Part shown: piece after piece, positions 36,280 through 44,869 of the stretch
Layout of the letters: every line of letters begins with the position of its first letter
Numbering within the stretch: position 1 is the stretch's first letter
From: Deferribacteres bacterium
GTDB taxonomy: Bacteria; Zhuqueibacterota; Zhuqueibacteria; Zhuqueibacterales; Geothermadaptataceae
DNA: 64,000 nt
Direction: 5' to 3'
NCBI GenBank assembly: GCA_020633675.1
Contig: JACKDE010000008.1
Location: 35,705 to 99,704, forward strand
Notes under the pieces: model-generated
Database searches by the model: none
The model's input: only the letters and a program-made list of their open reading frames with translations
Told to the model about the DNA's origin: nothing
Position numbers and translations under genes: made by a program

Positions 36280-37131
36280 ATGGAAATTTACATCGGCTTA
36301 GACATTGGTGGCACCAAGGTGATGGCGGCGGCAGCAAACAAAAAAGGCGAGATATTAGAACGCATTCACTTACAGACACCCACTGCCCTGCAAGAAGGGC
36401 TGGACCTGCTCAAAGATGCTGTGTTGCAGCTCGCTAAAGAGCGCAGAGTTTTAGCGATTGGGGCGGCCATCGGTGGCCCGCTTGACTGGGAACAGGGCAT
36501 TGTATCGCCATTGCACCAACCGGAGTGGCGCGGTATTCCATTGAAGGAAATCATGGAGACTGAGTTTGGTTGTCCCTTTTATGTCGATGTCGATACCAAT
36601 ATCGCCGCGCTTGGGGAGTACAAGTTTGGTGGCGAAAGGCCGGAACGGCTGCTCTATATGACCGTTAGCACAGGCGTTGGTGGTGGCTTGCTAATGGATG
36701 GCAAAATTTATCGTGGCATGCAGGGGGGACATCCCGAAGTCGGGCATCAAGCCATTCACTTTCACTGCTCTTTCCCGGAACGGGTGCATTGCGACTGTGG
36801 CGCACCAGACTGCCTGGAAGCGCTCATTTCGGGCACAGGCATTCGGCGTGTATATGGCAAGCCTGCGGAACAGCTCAACTCTGAAGAATGGCGGGAAGTA
36901 GGTGTGAATCTCGGGCTTGGCATACGTAACATCGCCTGTTTTTACACGCCTGATGTTGTGGTGCTCGGCGGTGGCGTGGCTGTCGGTGGGGGAGCAAAAC
37001 TGATCGAGACAGCAGAAGAGACCATGCGCTCGCGCCTGAATATCGTGCCCGCGCCGCGTGTGCGGCTCAGCAATCTCGGATACGATACAGCTTTGCAGGG
37101 TACAATTGCCGTGGCGATGGATGGGCTGTAG
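36280..37131 (+). CDS. ROK-family sugar kinase (glucokinase-like)
   Basis: 283-residue ROK kinase. The ATP phosphate loop is GLDIGGTKVMAAAA at residues 5-18, and the second phosphate motif is MTVSTGVGGGLLMDG. The zinc-binding signature HCDCGAPDCLEALISG holds the typical C-x-C-G-x4-C pattern. The conserved GHQAIHF region supplies the structural His before it. There is no N-terminal helix-turn-helix, so it is a kinase rather than a NagC-type repressor. The sugar is probably glucose or a hexose derivative; malQ and a GH15-like gene lie 21-26 kb away. Confidence 0.88.
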   Translation: MEIYIGLDIGGTKVMAAAANKKGEILERIHLQTPTALQEGLDLLKDAVLQLAKERRVLAIGAAIGGPLDWEQGIVSPLHQPEWRGIPLKEIMETEFGCPFYVDVDTNIAALGEYKFGGERPERLLYMTVSTGVGGGLLMDGKIYRGMQGGHPEVGHQAIHFHCSFPERVHCDCGAPDCLEALISGTGIRRVYGKPAEQLNSEEWREVGVNLGLGIRNIACFYTPDVVVLGGGVAVGGGAKLIETAEETMRSRLNIVPAPRVRLSNLGYDTALQGTIAVAMDGL

Positions 37132-37195
37132 AGTTCGGCTTGCGCACTATACAGGATTCCCCTTTGCCGCACGGTGACCAATCGTTTGGCATGGT

Positions 37196-38392
37196 TCATA
37201 ATCTCAAGCCCGCAGCCGAAATTTGTGCATTTTCAATTCTGGTTATCATTGCAAAAATGAGCAGCAGTGTGCCGAGAAAAAGGAGAGAGTAGGAAAGCGA
37301 GTAATCGGTGAGCAAGCCGATCAGCGGGTACAAAATTGTGATAATGAGTTTTTCCAGCAAAGAGACTGCTGACAGAATCGTCGCACGATCCTTACTTTCA
37401 ATGTGTCTGTTCATAAAATCGGCAAGAATAGGGGCGCGCAATAGTTTGCTTCCTGCGATCAGGAATATCGCGGGCAATACAAAGTAAGCTTCGGTCACCA
37501 TCCCCAGAGCAATAAACATCGCTGCTGGAATCAATGCAGAATAAAACAGCAGATTTTTCATGCCGAACAGATTCTCCAACCTGCTCACACCGAACAGCAG
37601 GAGGGTCGCAAATAAGTTGAAACCGGCGGCGATAAAGCCATAATACGACACACCGATACCGGCCCTGCCAGCCAATGGCTGATAAAACCAAAAGATGAAA
37701 AACGTGATCGCTGAAATCAGCACGGAGTTGGCCGCAAATACTCTCAGCACCTTATGATTGCGCAGGTATTTCAGACCGTTTATGCCTGTCATCACAAAAC
37801 TTTCTGATGGCTTATGTCTTTCTGGCTCATGCATTGTGATGTAGAAAAAGAGAGCCAAAATGGAGAAAATGCCAGAAAGAATAAATGTGACTGGCAGCGA
37901 GTCGGGGTATGGGATGATTTTTGCGCCCGCAATCATGGAACCGACCGGGAACGACAGGACAATCGCTGAAGTGCCGGCAGCTTCGTATCGGCTGAAATAC
38001 TGCTTTGCTGAATTTTCCTTCTTCATTTCGAGCAGAGAATCAAAAATTAAAGCCTTGTCTGCGCCGGAGATCAGGGTCATGCCAATCGCACCGAGAAATT
38101 CTGCTATAAACAGGATAGTGTAATTCCTGACAAGGCCAAAAATCAGAAAATCAAATCCCATAAAAATGGCGCCGAGAGCCAGCGAAATTTTGCGTCCATA
38201 CCGGTCGGCAATGATGCCTGTTGGGAATTCCAGCAGCACAATCCATAGCACAAACCAGGCCTGCAGCAGAAAAATTTTAGTTTAATCAACCTGAAGCCAG
38301 TCCAGAAAAAAAGGCACAGATATCGCTCCGAAAAAGTTCAAGTCTTTTAAAAAGCGGGCAATATAGCTTTTGTGGATGTTGTTGAAGACCAT
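37196..38392 (-). pseudogene. MFS transporter interrupted by an in-frame TAA
   Basis: Major facilitator superfamily permease split by one stop codon. The upstream part starts at ATG 38392 (MVFNNIHKSYIARFL) and reads TM1 (LNFFGAISVPFFLDWLQVD) to TAA at 38284-38282, codon 37. The same frame continues as TKIFLLQAWFVLWIVLLEFPTG and ADRYGRK (the MFS loop 2-3 motif), then ten further TMs to 37196. No frame change is needed. From GTG 38251 a 351-residue product lacking TM1 could be made. It is either a recent nonsense mutation or a sequence error. Confidence 0.8.
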
Positions 38393-38679
38393 TGTGTTGC
38401 TTTCTGGCGATGATAAATATCCCTTTTTCAATTGAAAAAAATTGCGAGCCAATTGCAAGAAGTGAAAGCGATTTGTCGCCGGGCCGGCAAATTCTTCATT
38501 CGATGAGTGTGCATCATCCTTTTGTGAGGTGGCTGGTGATCTGATCGGTGCAATCACAAATTTGAGCGAGAACTGGGGGGAATTCCTTTTACCCGCGCAT
38601 TGATTTTGCCTATTTTATCATTTCACTTTTATCTGGCGCATTTTGCCGTCACCAAATCCAAATTATGGAAAGGTATAAA

Positions 38680-39180
38680 ATGAATCGTCTGCACAAAATC
38701 GCGTACTTGCTGCTACTGGGCACTTTTAGCGTATTTGTGGCCACCGTGCAGTCACAATCAGATGACAGTACTGCTGTCTCTGCCACGCTGGATGCCTTGC
38801 ACGAAAACGCTGCAAAAGCTGATGGTAAAGCTTATTTTGCCCTGTTTACGGAGGATGCTGTGTTTCTCGGCACGGATGCAACTGAACGCTGGTCTGTTGC
38901 AGAATTCAAAAAATATGCAATGGCGCGCTTCGACGCAGGCACTGGCTGGACGTACCATAATAGTTCGCGTTACATTTATCTTTCCGAAGACAAAAAGACC
39001 GCCTGGTTCGACGAAACTTTAACCAATGAAAACTATGGGGATTGCCGAGGCAGTGGCGTGCTGGTCAAAACCGGCGATGCATGGAAAATCGCCCAGTATA
39101 ATCTGACGATTCCGATCCCGAATGACCTTGCGCGCAAGGTCGTGACGATGATTCGCGAGCAGGAAAAGAAGTTGCCTTAG
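38680..39180 (+). CDS. Exported NTF2-like / SnoaL-type protein
   Basis: About 166-residue protein with a signal peptide (MNRLHKIAYLLLLGTFSVFVATVQS), then a single NTF2-like cone domain: helix with ALHENAAKADGKAYFALFTEDAVFLG, then strands WTYHNSSRYIYL and KTAWFDETL. The C-terminal strand is GSGVLVKTGDAWKIAQYNLTIPIP. The start at 38680 is set by GGAAAGG 6 nt upstream. Such SnoaL-like domains bind or transform small ligands, but no catalytic residues can be assigned here. Confidence 0.82.
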   Translation: MNRLHKIAYLLLLGTFSVFVATVQSQSDDSTAVSATLDALHENAAKADGKAYFALFTEDAVFLGTDATERWSVAEFKKYAMARFDAGTGWTYHNSSRYIYLSEDKKTAWFDETLTNENYGDCRGSGVLVKTGDAWKIAQYNLTIPIPNDLARKVVTMIREQEKKLP

Positions 39181-39196
39181 TGCACTGGCATAGGCT

Positions 39197-40096
39197 TTAT
39201 GGCCATTTGCGCGCGTTCGCATACTGCATGTCCGTTTTGCTCTCAATACTCGCCACCGGCCGCTGCGACATTTTGAGCGATGGGATGGCAAGGCCGGCAA
39301 TGATGTAAATCAACGTTAGCAGAGAAACGGCCATGCCGAGGCGTTTGAAATTCAGCGGCTCGTTGCTTTCCCAGCGAAACAGCATTCCGTTGAGCAAAAA
39401 GGCGACCAATCCGGAAGCGAGCAAAACCAGCAGTGGAGCGAATAGTTCAGTAAGGCCAGCGCCGCGCACCATCACGCCGAGCATGCTTTCGACGACGTAT
39501 GTTGCCGGCAGCAGCTTGCCGATCGTTTGCAGCCAATCGGGCAGCATAAAAAACGGCATTGCTGCGCCCGACAAAAACATCATTGGAAAAAACAGCAAAT
39601 TCGTAATGGCAGGCGCGGTTTTCATGTCCTTTGCAACGCTCCCGACAATTAAGCCCAGGGGCGCAAAAGCAAAAAATCCGCAGAAAGCAACCACAGCCAA
39701 CGAGATCAGCGATCCATTTATTTGAATGTTAAAAATCAGTACGGCAGCCAATATTTGCAACAGGAGCGAGATGCTGAGATTGAATATGGAGACGAGGGCA
39801 TGCGCCGAAACCACTACAATTGGGCTAACCGGTGTAGCGCGATAGCGCCGAAATACACCGTTTTCGCGCTGTGCCACCATATTCATCGAGGTGCCGAAAA
39901 ACGTCGCCGAGATAATGGTGATCGTTAGGATGCCGGGTACAATGTAGGCAATACGCTCTGGATCGCCGCCACCAAAGACAATCGCAAACCCGATGAGAAT
40001 AAATAGCGGGAAAACCAAAGTCCAAAACAGCGCAGTTTTAGTGCGAAACATCATCAGCAAATACGAATAGGCCATTCTGCCCAAGCCACGAAACAT
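39197..40096 (-). CDS. ABC-2 type transporter permease
   Basis: 299-residue membrane subunit of an ABC-2 exporter. It has six TMs: TALFWTLVFPLFILIGFAIV (TM1), IVPGILTITIISATFFGTSM (TM2), paired TMs around 125-185, and a C-terminal TM near 260-285. The conserved amphipathic loop GVFRRYRATPVSP lies between TM2 and TM3, and PMMFLSGAAMPFF near 190-202 is typical of ABC-2 permeases. It follows the ATPase gene by 34 nt, forming an export pair for a drug, polysaccharide or lipid. No cargo gene adjoins it. Confidence 0.9.
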   Translation of the reverse strand: MFRGLGRMAYSYLLMMFRTKTALFWTLVFPLFILIGFAIVFGGGDPERIAYIVPGILTITIISATFFGTSMNMVAQRENGVFRRYRATPVSPIVVVSAHALVSIFNLSISLLLQILAAVLIFNIQINGSLISLAVVAFCGFFAFAPLGLIVGSVAKDMKTAPAITNLLFFPMMFLSGAAMPFFMLPDWLQTIGKLLPATYVVESMLGVMVRGAGLTELFAPLLVLLASGLVAFLLNGMLFRWESNEPLNFKRLGMAVSLLTLIYIIAGLAIPSLKMSQRPVASIESKTDMQYANARKWP

Positions 40097-40130
40097 TAGA
40101 AATTACCCACTTCCGCAATAAAATAAATGA

Positions 40131-41087
40131 TCATTCTGCCCGGTTTTGCATTGATGGCTTGCGCGCATCATCGTGCACCTGCTCGTCTTCCGGTTGGCCA
40201 ATCAGCGAAAGATAAACATCTTCCAAGGTGGGCCGCTTCATACGCAAGTCGATCAAACGCAGGTTTTGTGCCTGCAGAACGTGCCCAAGTGCAATCACCG
40301 CAGCTGCGGGATCTAAGGTGATAAAGTGCAGGTGTCCGCCTTCTGTGCCTTGCGGCGTCACGCCAGCCTGCTGCAGCGGCGCAGGATCAAGCTCACCATC
40401 CACGGCAATCCAAATCGTGGAGCTGCCTTCTGCCTGCGAAACGAGGTCGAACGGCGTGCCATCCGCGACAATCTTGCCTGATTTGACAATAATGATACGA
40501 TCACAAAGCTTTTCAGCTTCTTCGATGTAATGGGTCGTTAATAGCACTGTGCTGCCCTGATCTCGCAATCGACTAATAATGTCATGCACGCCCCGCCGTG
40601 CTACCGGATCGAGGCCGGTGGTTGGCTCATCCAGCAGAATCAGTTCCGGATCGTTGACCAGCGCGAGCCCGATAGCAATACGCTGCTGCTGCCCGCCGGA
40701 TAAATTGCTGAACCGCACACCGGCTTTTTCCTGCAGCTCAATTCTTTTCAAAATTTCACCCGGCTGCAGGCTCTTTTGATAAAATGCTGCAAATAGCTTT
40801 AAAATTTCGGTGCTGGTGAGGTCAGGTGGAATTGAAGTGGACTGCAATTGAATGCCGAGTCGCTGCTTTAGTGTGCTCGATTGTCTGGCAGGATCCAGTC
40901 CAAGGACAGAAACTCTGCCAGACGAGGGCATTCTCAAGCCCTCGAAGATTTCGATCATTGTTGTTTTGCCGGCACCATTTGGACCTAAAATGCCAACAAT
41001 GCCGCTTTCGCTAATTTGCAAATCGATGCCTTGCAGCGCGCGGGTTGTACCGTAATGTTTGCTCAGCTTTTCTGCCTGAATGACCAT
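40131..41087 (-). CDS. ABC transporter ATP-binding protein
   Basis: 318-residue ATPase of the DrrA/ABC-2 exporter type. Walker A is GPNGAGKTT (35-43), the signature is LSGGQQQR, and Walker B with the D-loop is LILLDEPTTGLDP. The H-loop His is in LLTTHYIEEAEKLCDR. A C-terminal extension of about 90 residues after residue 220 is common in DrrA-like proteins. It is immediately upstream of its permease, which it energises at the cytoplasmic membrane. Confidence 0.94.
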   Translation of the reverse strand: MVIQAEKLSKHYGTTRALQGIDLQISESGIVGILGPNGAGKTTMIEIFEGLRMPSSGRVSVLGLDPARQSSTLKQRLGIQLQSTSIPPDLTSTEILKLFAAFYQKSLQPGEILKRIELQEKAGVRFSNLSGGQQQRIAIGLALVNDPELILLDEPTTGLDPVARRGVHDIISRLRDQGSTVLLTTHYIEEAEKLCDRIIIVKSGKIVADGTPFDLVSQAEGSSTIWIAVDGELDPAPLQQAGVTPQGTEGGHLHFITLDPAAAVIALGHVLQAQNLRLIDLRMKRPTLEDVYLSLIGQPEDEQVHDDARKPSMQNRAE

Positions 41088-41231
41088 AAATTGTATGTGC
41101 TATAATGATTGATTTTGCACAATTATAATGTACTGTTTTTGATGAACGGTAATTGTGCGGAACAAATGTGCGAAGATACGCAGGCATTTGCAGAAAGATG
41201 CGTTTGAATCTGGGAAAGCAATATATTGCAA

Positions 41232-41265
41232 AAAAAGCCCCGAGCATTTTTGCAAGGGGCTTTTT
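41232..41265 (-). terminator. Rho-independent terminator after the M48 gene
   Basis: AAAAAGCCCC and GGGGCTTTTT flank a 14-nt loop. On the minus strand the T-run is at 41236-41231, about 20 nt past the M48 stop. The A-rich/T-rich arms make it potentially bidirectional. Confidence 0.82.
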
Positions 41266-41284
41266 GTCATTAAAAGCTAAGATT

Positions 41285-42718
41285 TTACTGTCCCAGAATT
41301 TTTATCAGGTCACCTTGCGCAACCTGGTCTTGTGCAACCAGCCCATTCAGCAGGGCGAGTTGTTCTATTTTATCGGCAGGTATACTCAGTTGGCGTGCTG
41401 CGTTCTCGAATGTACCGGCCGCTCGCACTTTCGCAATGCGAATGCGGTCAGGCTTTTTGCTCAGCGCTGCCTGATTACGAAGAACATCGAAGCCCGACAT
41501 CACGGATGTCAGTGTACCGGCATATTGACCAAAATTGGCTTCAGCAGAATAACCGTGAAAGACATAGACTTTATTGTCTTTGCTAATAAAGTAGGACAAA
41601 ATGCGCAAGTTGCCACTTTGGGTTGTCAAGGTGGTTTCCAATGCCACTGCCGGCAAACCATGCACAGATTTTTGCGCGCGTGCGACTTCAGTTGCGCCTG
41701 AGTTGGTCACGAAAGCAGAAGCCGCAGCTTGTGGTGAGTCTGCATTGTCGAGTTTAAATTGAATCATTGCTTTTTGCTCAGCGTCTGCCATCACAACCAC
41801 TGCCGGTGAATTTTGCAATTTCCAGTTTGTTGGTACCGGGAATTGAAAACGCAATTCCGGGTGGTAGAACATGCCATTTTCAGCAAATCCCTGACGCGGG
41901 TCATCCCCGTAGACAATGCCCTCGATTCTCCTAAGATAACTGGCTTTGCTGATGTCTTTGGGGCGGTAATTGACTTGTGTTTGCCATTCATTGGTAAGCT
42001 GATGCACATTGGCTTCGCGGTCGCCAGGATCCGGGTGTGTCGATAAGAAAGTTGGAATGCGTTGGCCGCCCTGATCGCTGATCCGGCCGATGGTTTTAAA
42101 AAACTCTGCCATCTTGTGCGCATCGTAGCCCAGCTTGGTGGAGTATTCAACACCCAATCTGTCGGATTCGCTTTCCTGGTTGCGACCATAGCTGAGGAAA
42201 ATCAGCCCAAGCCCGGTCTCGGCCAGGCCACTCCACTGGTTGAATTTTTCTGAAACCAGTGAACCTATTCCGAGCCCGATCGATGCGAGTTGCGCTTTAG
42301 ACATTTGCTCCGCACCATGACGGGCCACAACATGGCCAATTTCATGTCCCATCACGCCTGCCAACTCCGCTTCCGAATTGAAATGCGCCAATATCCCACG
42401 GGTGAAATAGACCCAGCCTCCCGGCAGCGCAAACGCATTCACAATTGGACTGTCAACAATCCGGAAGGTATACTGCAAGTTGGGTCGGTGGGAAACCCGT
42501 ACAATTGACTGACCAATGCTGTCGACGTAGGCCGTGAGTGCAGGATCATCATATATGCCATACTCAGCCTGTATTGCCGGATCAGCTTCTTTGCCGATGG
42601 CAATCTCCTGCGATTCGCTAATTAAGCTGAACGTTTTTTTTCCGGTTACGTAGTCCGTAGCGCATGAAAATGACAGGCCTGTTAAAAGCACGAACGCATA
42701 GAGGACAAGGCGCTTCAT
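41285..42718 (-). CDS. M48-family metalloprotease lipoprotein (BepA-like)
   Basis: About 477-residue periplasmic zinc protease. ATG 42718 is set by AAGGAGTGG upstream, giving MKRLVLYAFVLLTGLSFSC with lipid Cys19. The catalytic motif is HEIGH (His125, Glu126, His129), and the third ligand Glu lies in NQESESDRLGVEY. Family members such as BepA assist or degrade outer-membrane proteins. After the protease domain (to about 270) comes a C-terminal region of about 200 residues without TPRs; its last part (AAGTFENAARQLSIPADKIEQLALLNGL) resembles a LysM-like or Zn-protease tail. It starts 12 nt downstream of the holin-like gene's end. Confidence 0.9.
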   Translation of the reverse strand: MKRLVLYAFVLLTGLSFSCATDYVTGKKTFSLISESQEIAIGKEADPAIQAEYGIYDDPALTAYVDSIGQSIVRVSHRPNLQYTFRIVDSPIVNAFALPGGWVYFTRGILAHFNSEAELAGVMGHEIGHVVARHGAEQMSKAQLASIGLGIGSLVSEKFNQWSGLAETGLGLIFLSYGRNQESESDRLGVEYSTKLGYDAHKMAEFFKTIGRISDQGGQRIPTFLSTHPDPGDREANVHQLTNEWQTQVNYRPKDISKASYLRRIEGIVYGDDPRQGFAENGMFYHPELRFQFPVPTNWKLQNSPAVVVMADAEQKAMIQFKLDNADSPQAAASAFVTNSGATEVARAQKSVHGLPAVALETTLTTQSGNLRILSYFISKDNKVYVFHGYSAEANFGQYAGTLTSVMSGFDVLRNQAALSKKPDRIRIAKVRAAGTFENAARQLSIPADKIEQLALLNGLVAQDQVAQGDLIKILGQ

Positions 42719-42729
42719 ATTTCCACTCC

Positions 42730-43062
42730 TTAGAAAATCCATTTGAGAATGTTATTAAAAACTGTGATCAGAAAAGCGGCGACAAGCGTGGTTAAAAAGC
42801 TGTCGATTTTGAAATCGCCGATCAACTTGTCTGTCAGCCAAAGCAGGAAGGCGTTAATCACAAAAATAAACAAACCAAATGTTAAAATAGTGGCTGGCAA
42901 AGTTAAAAGCGTGATGAGGCCAAAAAGGAGAAAATTGATGATGCTGTACACGATAGCCACAATGATAGCGGTGCCGAATCCTTTGAGATGCACTCCAGGC
43001 AAGAGCCTGGCCACTCCGAAAATGACCACACTCAATAAGAGAATGTTTAGAATTGTATTCAT
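42730..43062 (-). CDS. Phage holin family / small four-TM membrane protein
   Basis: 110-residue, very hydrophobic protein with four TMs separated by short loops, matching the PF04020 'mycobacterial four-TMS holin superfamily' pattern (ILLLSVVIFGVARLLPGVHLKGF, then FLLFGLITLLTLPATILTFGLF). Despite the name these genes are generally chromosomal and not phage-linked, and no phage genes are nearby. A GGAGG ribosome site precedes the ATG. It is co-transcribed with the downstream M48 protease. Confidence 0.85.
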   Translation of the reverse strand: MNTILNILLLSVVIFGVARLLPGVHLKGFGTAIIVAIVYSIINFLLFGLITLLTLPATILTFGLFIFVINAFLLWLTDKLIGDFKIDSFLTTLVAAFLITVFNNILKWIF

Positions 43063-43715
43063 TTTTCCTCCAAAAATCGGTTTCTCGCCAGCAGAAGATG
43101 TCTGTCCTGCAGATGACCCTTTGTAGACTTAACAATACATTATTAAGCAAACTTTGTCAATAGCTTTGTCAAAATCCACCAATGTCTTCCAAACTTCCTG
43201 TTTGTGTATGCCTATGTTACAACATGGTGCTGCTTTTGAACATGGCGATGATTTCGTACGATTAAATTTGCTGATACTTAAATTTGGCAGCACATTGAAG
43301 CCAGTACTGTATGGAGCAAAAGCTTGTTTCAGTTTTTTTCGCTGATTACGGCGAAATGTGATAGGAAATTTAGCGAAAAAGCATATTTCGTGTGCTGGCT
43401 ATTGCACAAACAGGATAAATGTATTACATTGGCGTCTTTATCGGGCATGAATGCCGTAGCATTATCATCTGCAGAGTGGTACACATGGTTGCTTACTCTG
43501 GCTGAAGCCATCTCAGATGACTCACGGTGACAATCCAGATTAATTTTAATGATCTATTCTGCTGCCTTTGGCGCTGGTCAACATGTATTTCGTTTGATTT
43601 TTAGAATTTTATCATAAAGTGGTGGGGAAGGAGAGGAAGGAAAAGCAGGGCGCAAAGGGAGTTGTGCCTCGACGACCCGGTTCAATTGATGTCTAAACTT
43701 AGGAGAAGTGTACCA
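43063..43715. other. 653-nt intergenic region, no gene recognised
   Basis: Separates the holin-like gene (minus) from fliW (plus). Two short open frames on the plus strand (43154-43345 and 43324-43530) overlap one another, lack ribosome sites and recall no family, so they are not called. An A/T-rich stretch near 43590-43620 could hold the fliW promoter. An AGGAG lies 10 nt before the fliW ATG. Confidence 0.5.
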
Positions 43716-44189
43716 ATGGAAATGTCGGCGGCAAAACCGATAGCCAATGCTCAAAATGTGATGCAGCTTGAGCATCCAAAATTGGGAGTGATTGCCTATT
43801 CAGCAGATGACATCTTTTTTTTTCCACAGGGACTGCTTGGCTACGAGCGCCAGAAACATTATATTTTGGTCGAACGTGAAGAGCATCAGCCGTTTCTCTG
43901 GATGCTGAATACTGAAGACACAAATTTAAATTTTTTAATTATTGACCCGCAGGTTTTTTATCCTGAATACGAGCCCAATATCTCCAAAAGAGATTTGAAC
44001 GAATTGCAGATTGACAATCCGCAAAGTCTGTTCATGTATATTATTATAACTCTGGATCAAGATATACATAAATCGACTGGCAATTTGAGCGCACCCATTC
44101 TCCTAAACATGACCAAGAGAATCGGCAAGCAACTGGTATTACTAGATGATAAGTACTCAACCAAGTATCCAATTCACAAACCGGAATAA
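43716..44189 (+). CDS. fliW: Flagellar assembly factor FliW
   Basis: 157-residue protein (from ATG 43716, set by AGGAG 10 nt upstream; the frame opens at 43662). FliW hallmarks are FFPQGLLGYERQKHYIL and the following PFLWMLNTEDTNLNFLIIDP. In Bacillus and Campylobacter FliW binds and antagonises CsrA until flagellin titrates it away, coupling flagellin translation to assembly. csrA follows 24 nt later, as in those genomes, but no flagellar structural gene is present here. Confidence 0.93.
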   Translation: MEMSAAKPIANAQNVMQLEHPKLGVIAYSADDIFFFPQGLLGYERQKHYILVEREEHQPFLWMLNTEDTNLNFLIIDPQVFYPEYEPNISKRDLNELQIDNPQSLFMYIIITLDQDIHKSTGNLSAPILLNMTKRIGKQLVLLDDKYSTKYPIHKPE

Positions 44190-44213
44190 CCTGATTTTAG
44201 CTAAGGAGTGTCT

Positions 44214-44471
44214 ATGCTGGTCCTGACACGGAGGTTGGGAGAAACGATTGTAATCGGTGATGATATTGTCATTAAAATTGTTGATATTCATGGCAAGCAA
44301 ATCCGGGTTGGGATCGAAGCGCCTTCAGAAATCAGTGTGTACCGAGGTGAAATTTATGATCGCATCATGCAGGAAAACAAAGCTGCAGCAGATGCGATTG
44401 CCAAAGACGGTGCCGATATCACCGAAAGCGCCAAAAAGCTCATTGCACAGAAAGAGAATTCCGGCTCATAG
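44214..44471 (+). CDS. csrA: Carbon storage regulator CsrA
   Basis: 85-residue RNA-binding regulator that blocks or stabilises target mRNAs by binding GGA motifs. MLVLTRRLGETIVIGDDIVIKI is the canonical N-terminus with the conserved Arg6-Arg7. VYRGEIYDRI has the key Arg and helix start. It is about 20-25 residues longer than E. coli CsrA (61), with a helical C-terminal tail, as in FliW-regulated CsrA proteins where FliW binds allosterically near the C-terminus. The start at 44214 is set by AAGGAG 5 nt upstream; GTG 44208 is rejected. Confidence 0.95.
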   Translation: MLVLTRRLGETIVIGDDIVIKIVDIHGKQIRVGIEAPSEISVYRGEIYDRIMQENKAAADAIAKDGADITESAKKLIAQKENSGS

Positions 44472-44589
44472 AATTTGCCTGCTATTTGCCACCAACTCCG
44501 CTTAACGTCCTTCCTTCCACCTTACCCAGACGACACAATTAATAAAATTAACATTTTTCCTTAGTTTTGTTTTTGCTTGTAGCTGAATC

Positions 44590-44617
44590 AGCGCCTGAAG
44601 GCTGTTCGGCGTTTTTT
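44590..44617 (+). terminator. Probable terminator of the fliW-csrA operon
   Basis: AGCGCC and GGCGTT arms with an inner GAA/TTC stem around GGCTG, directly followed by TTTT. It starts about 119 nt after the csrA stop. Confidence 0.65.
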
Positions 44618-44824
44618 GACGCTCACATTTCAGCGTGATTTGTTTCAATGAACGCAAAAACAAGAAAGTGTTAAATTAGTTTTCTTGTGATGTGTTTTTG
44701 TGCAACAGTTCTCGCGTCGTTCGTCTGCATATCCTGCCTGATACAGCTGCATCTGTAATTTTGCGCGCCAAGCCAAGCCTAATTTGAGCTCAAAATTAAG
44801 GATTCTCCAATTCGTGCCATTTCA

Positions 44825-44840
44825 TGGCACAGCGGTTGCC
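44825..44840 (+). promoter_or_regulatory. Sigma-54 (-24/-12) promoter candidate
   Basis: TGGCAC-AGCGG-TTGCC matches the sigma-54 consensus TGGCAC-N5-TTGC exactly in spacing, with GG and GC ten nucleotides apart. The predicted start is near 44851, giving a leader of about 20 nt that contains the GAGGAGG ribosome site of the gene at 44870. The -24 box overlaps a perfect 7-bp palindrome (GTGCCAT-TTC-ATGGCAC, 44814-44830). No sigma-54 activator gene is in the window. Confidence 0.6.
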
Positions 44841-44869
44841 TTAACCAGGGCAAACGAGGAGGTACCGTC

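Noticed and set aside
42730..43062. Prophage remnant based on the holin-like gene
   Set aside because: PF04020-type four-TM proteins are usually chromosomal; there are no phage structural or lysis genes near it.
43154..43530. Two short plus-strand open frames before fliW
   Set aside because: Overlap each other, no ribosome site, no recognisable motif or signal peptide.
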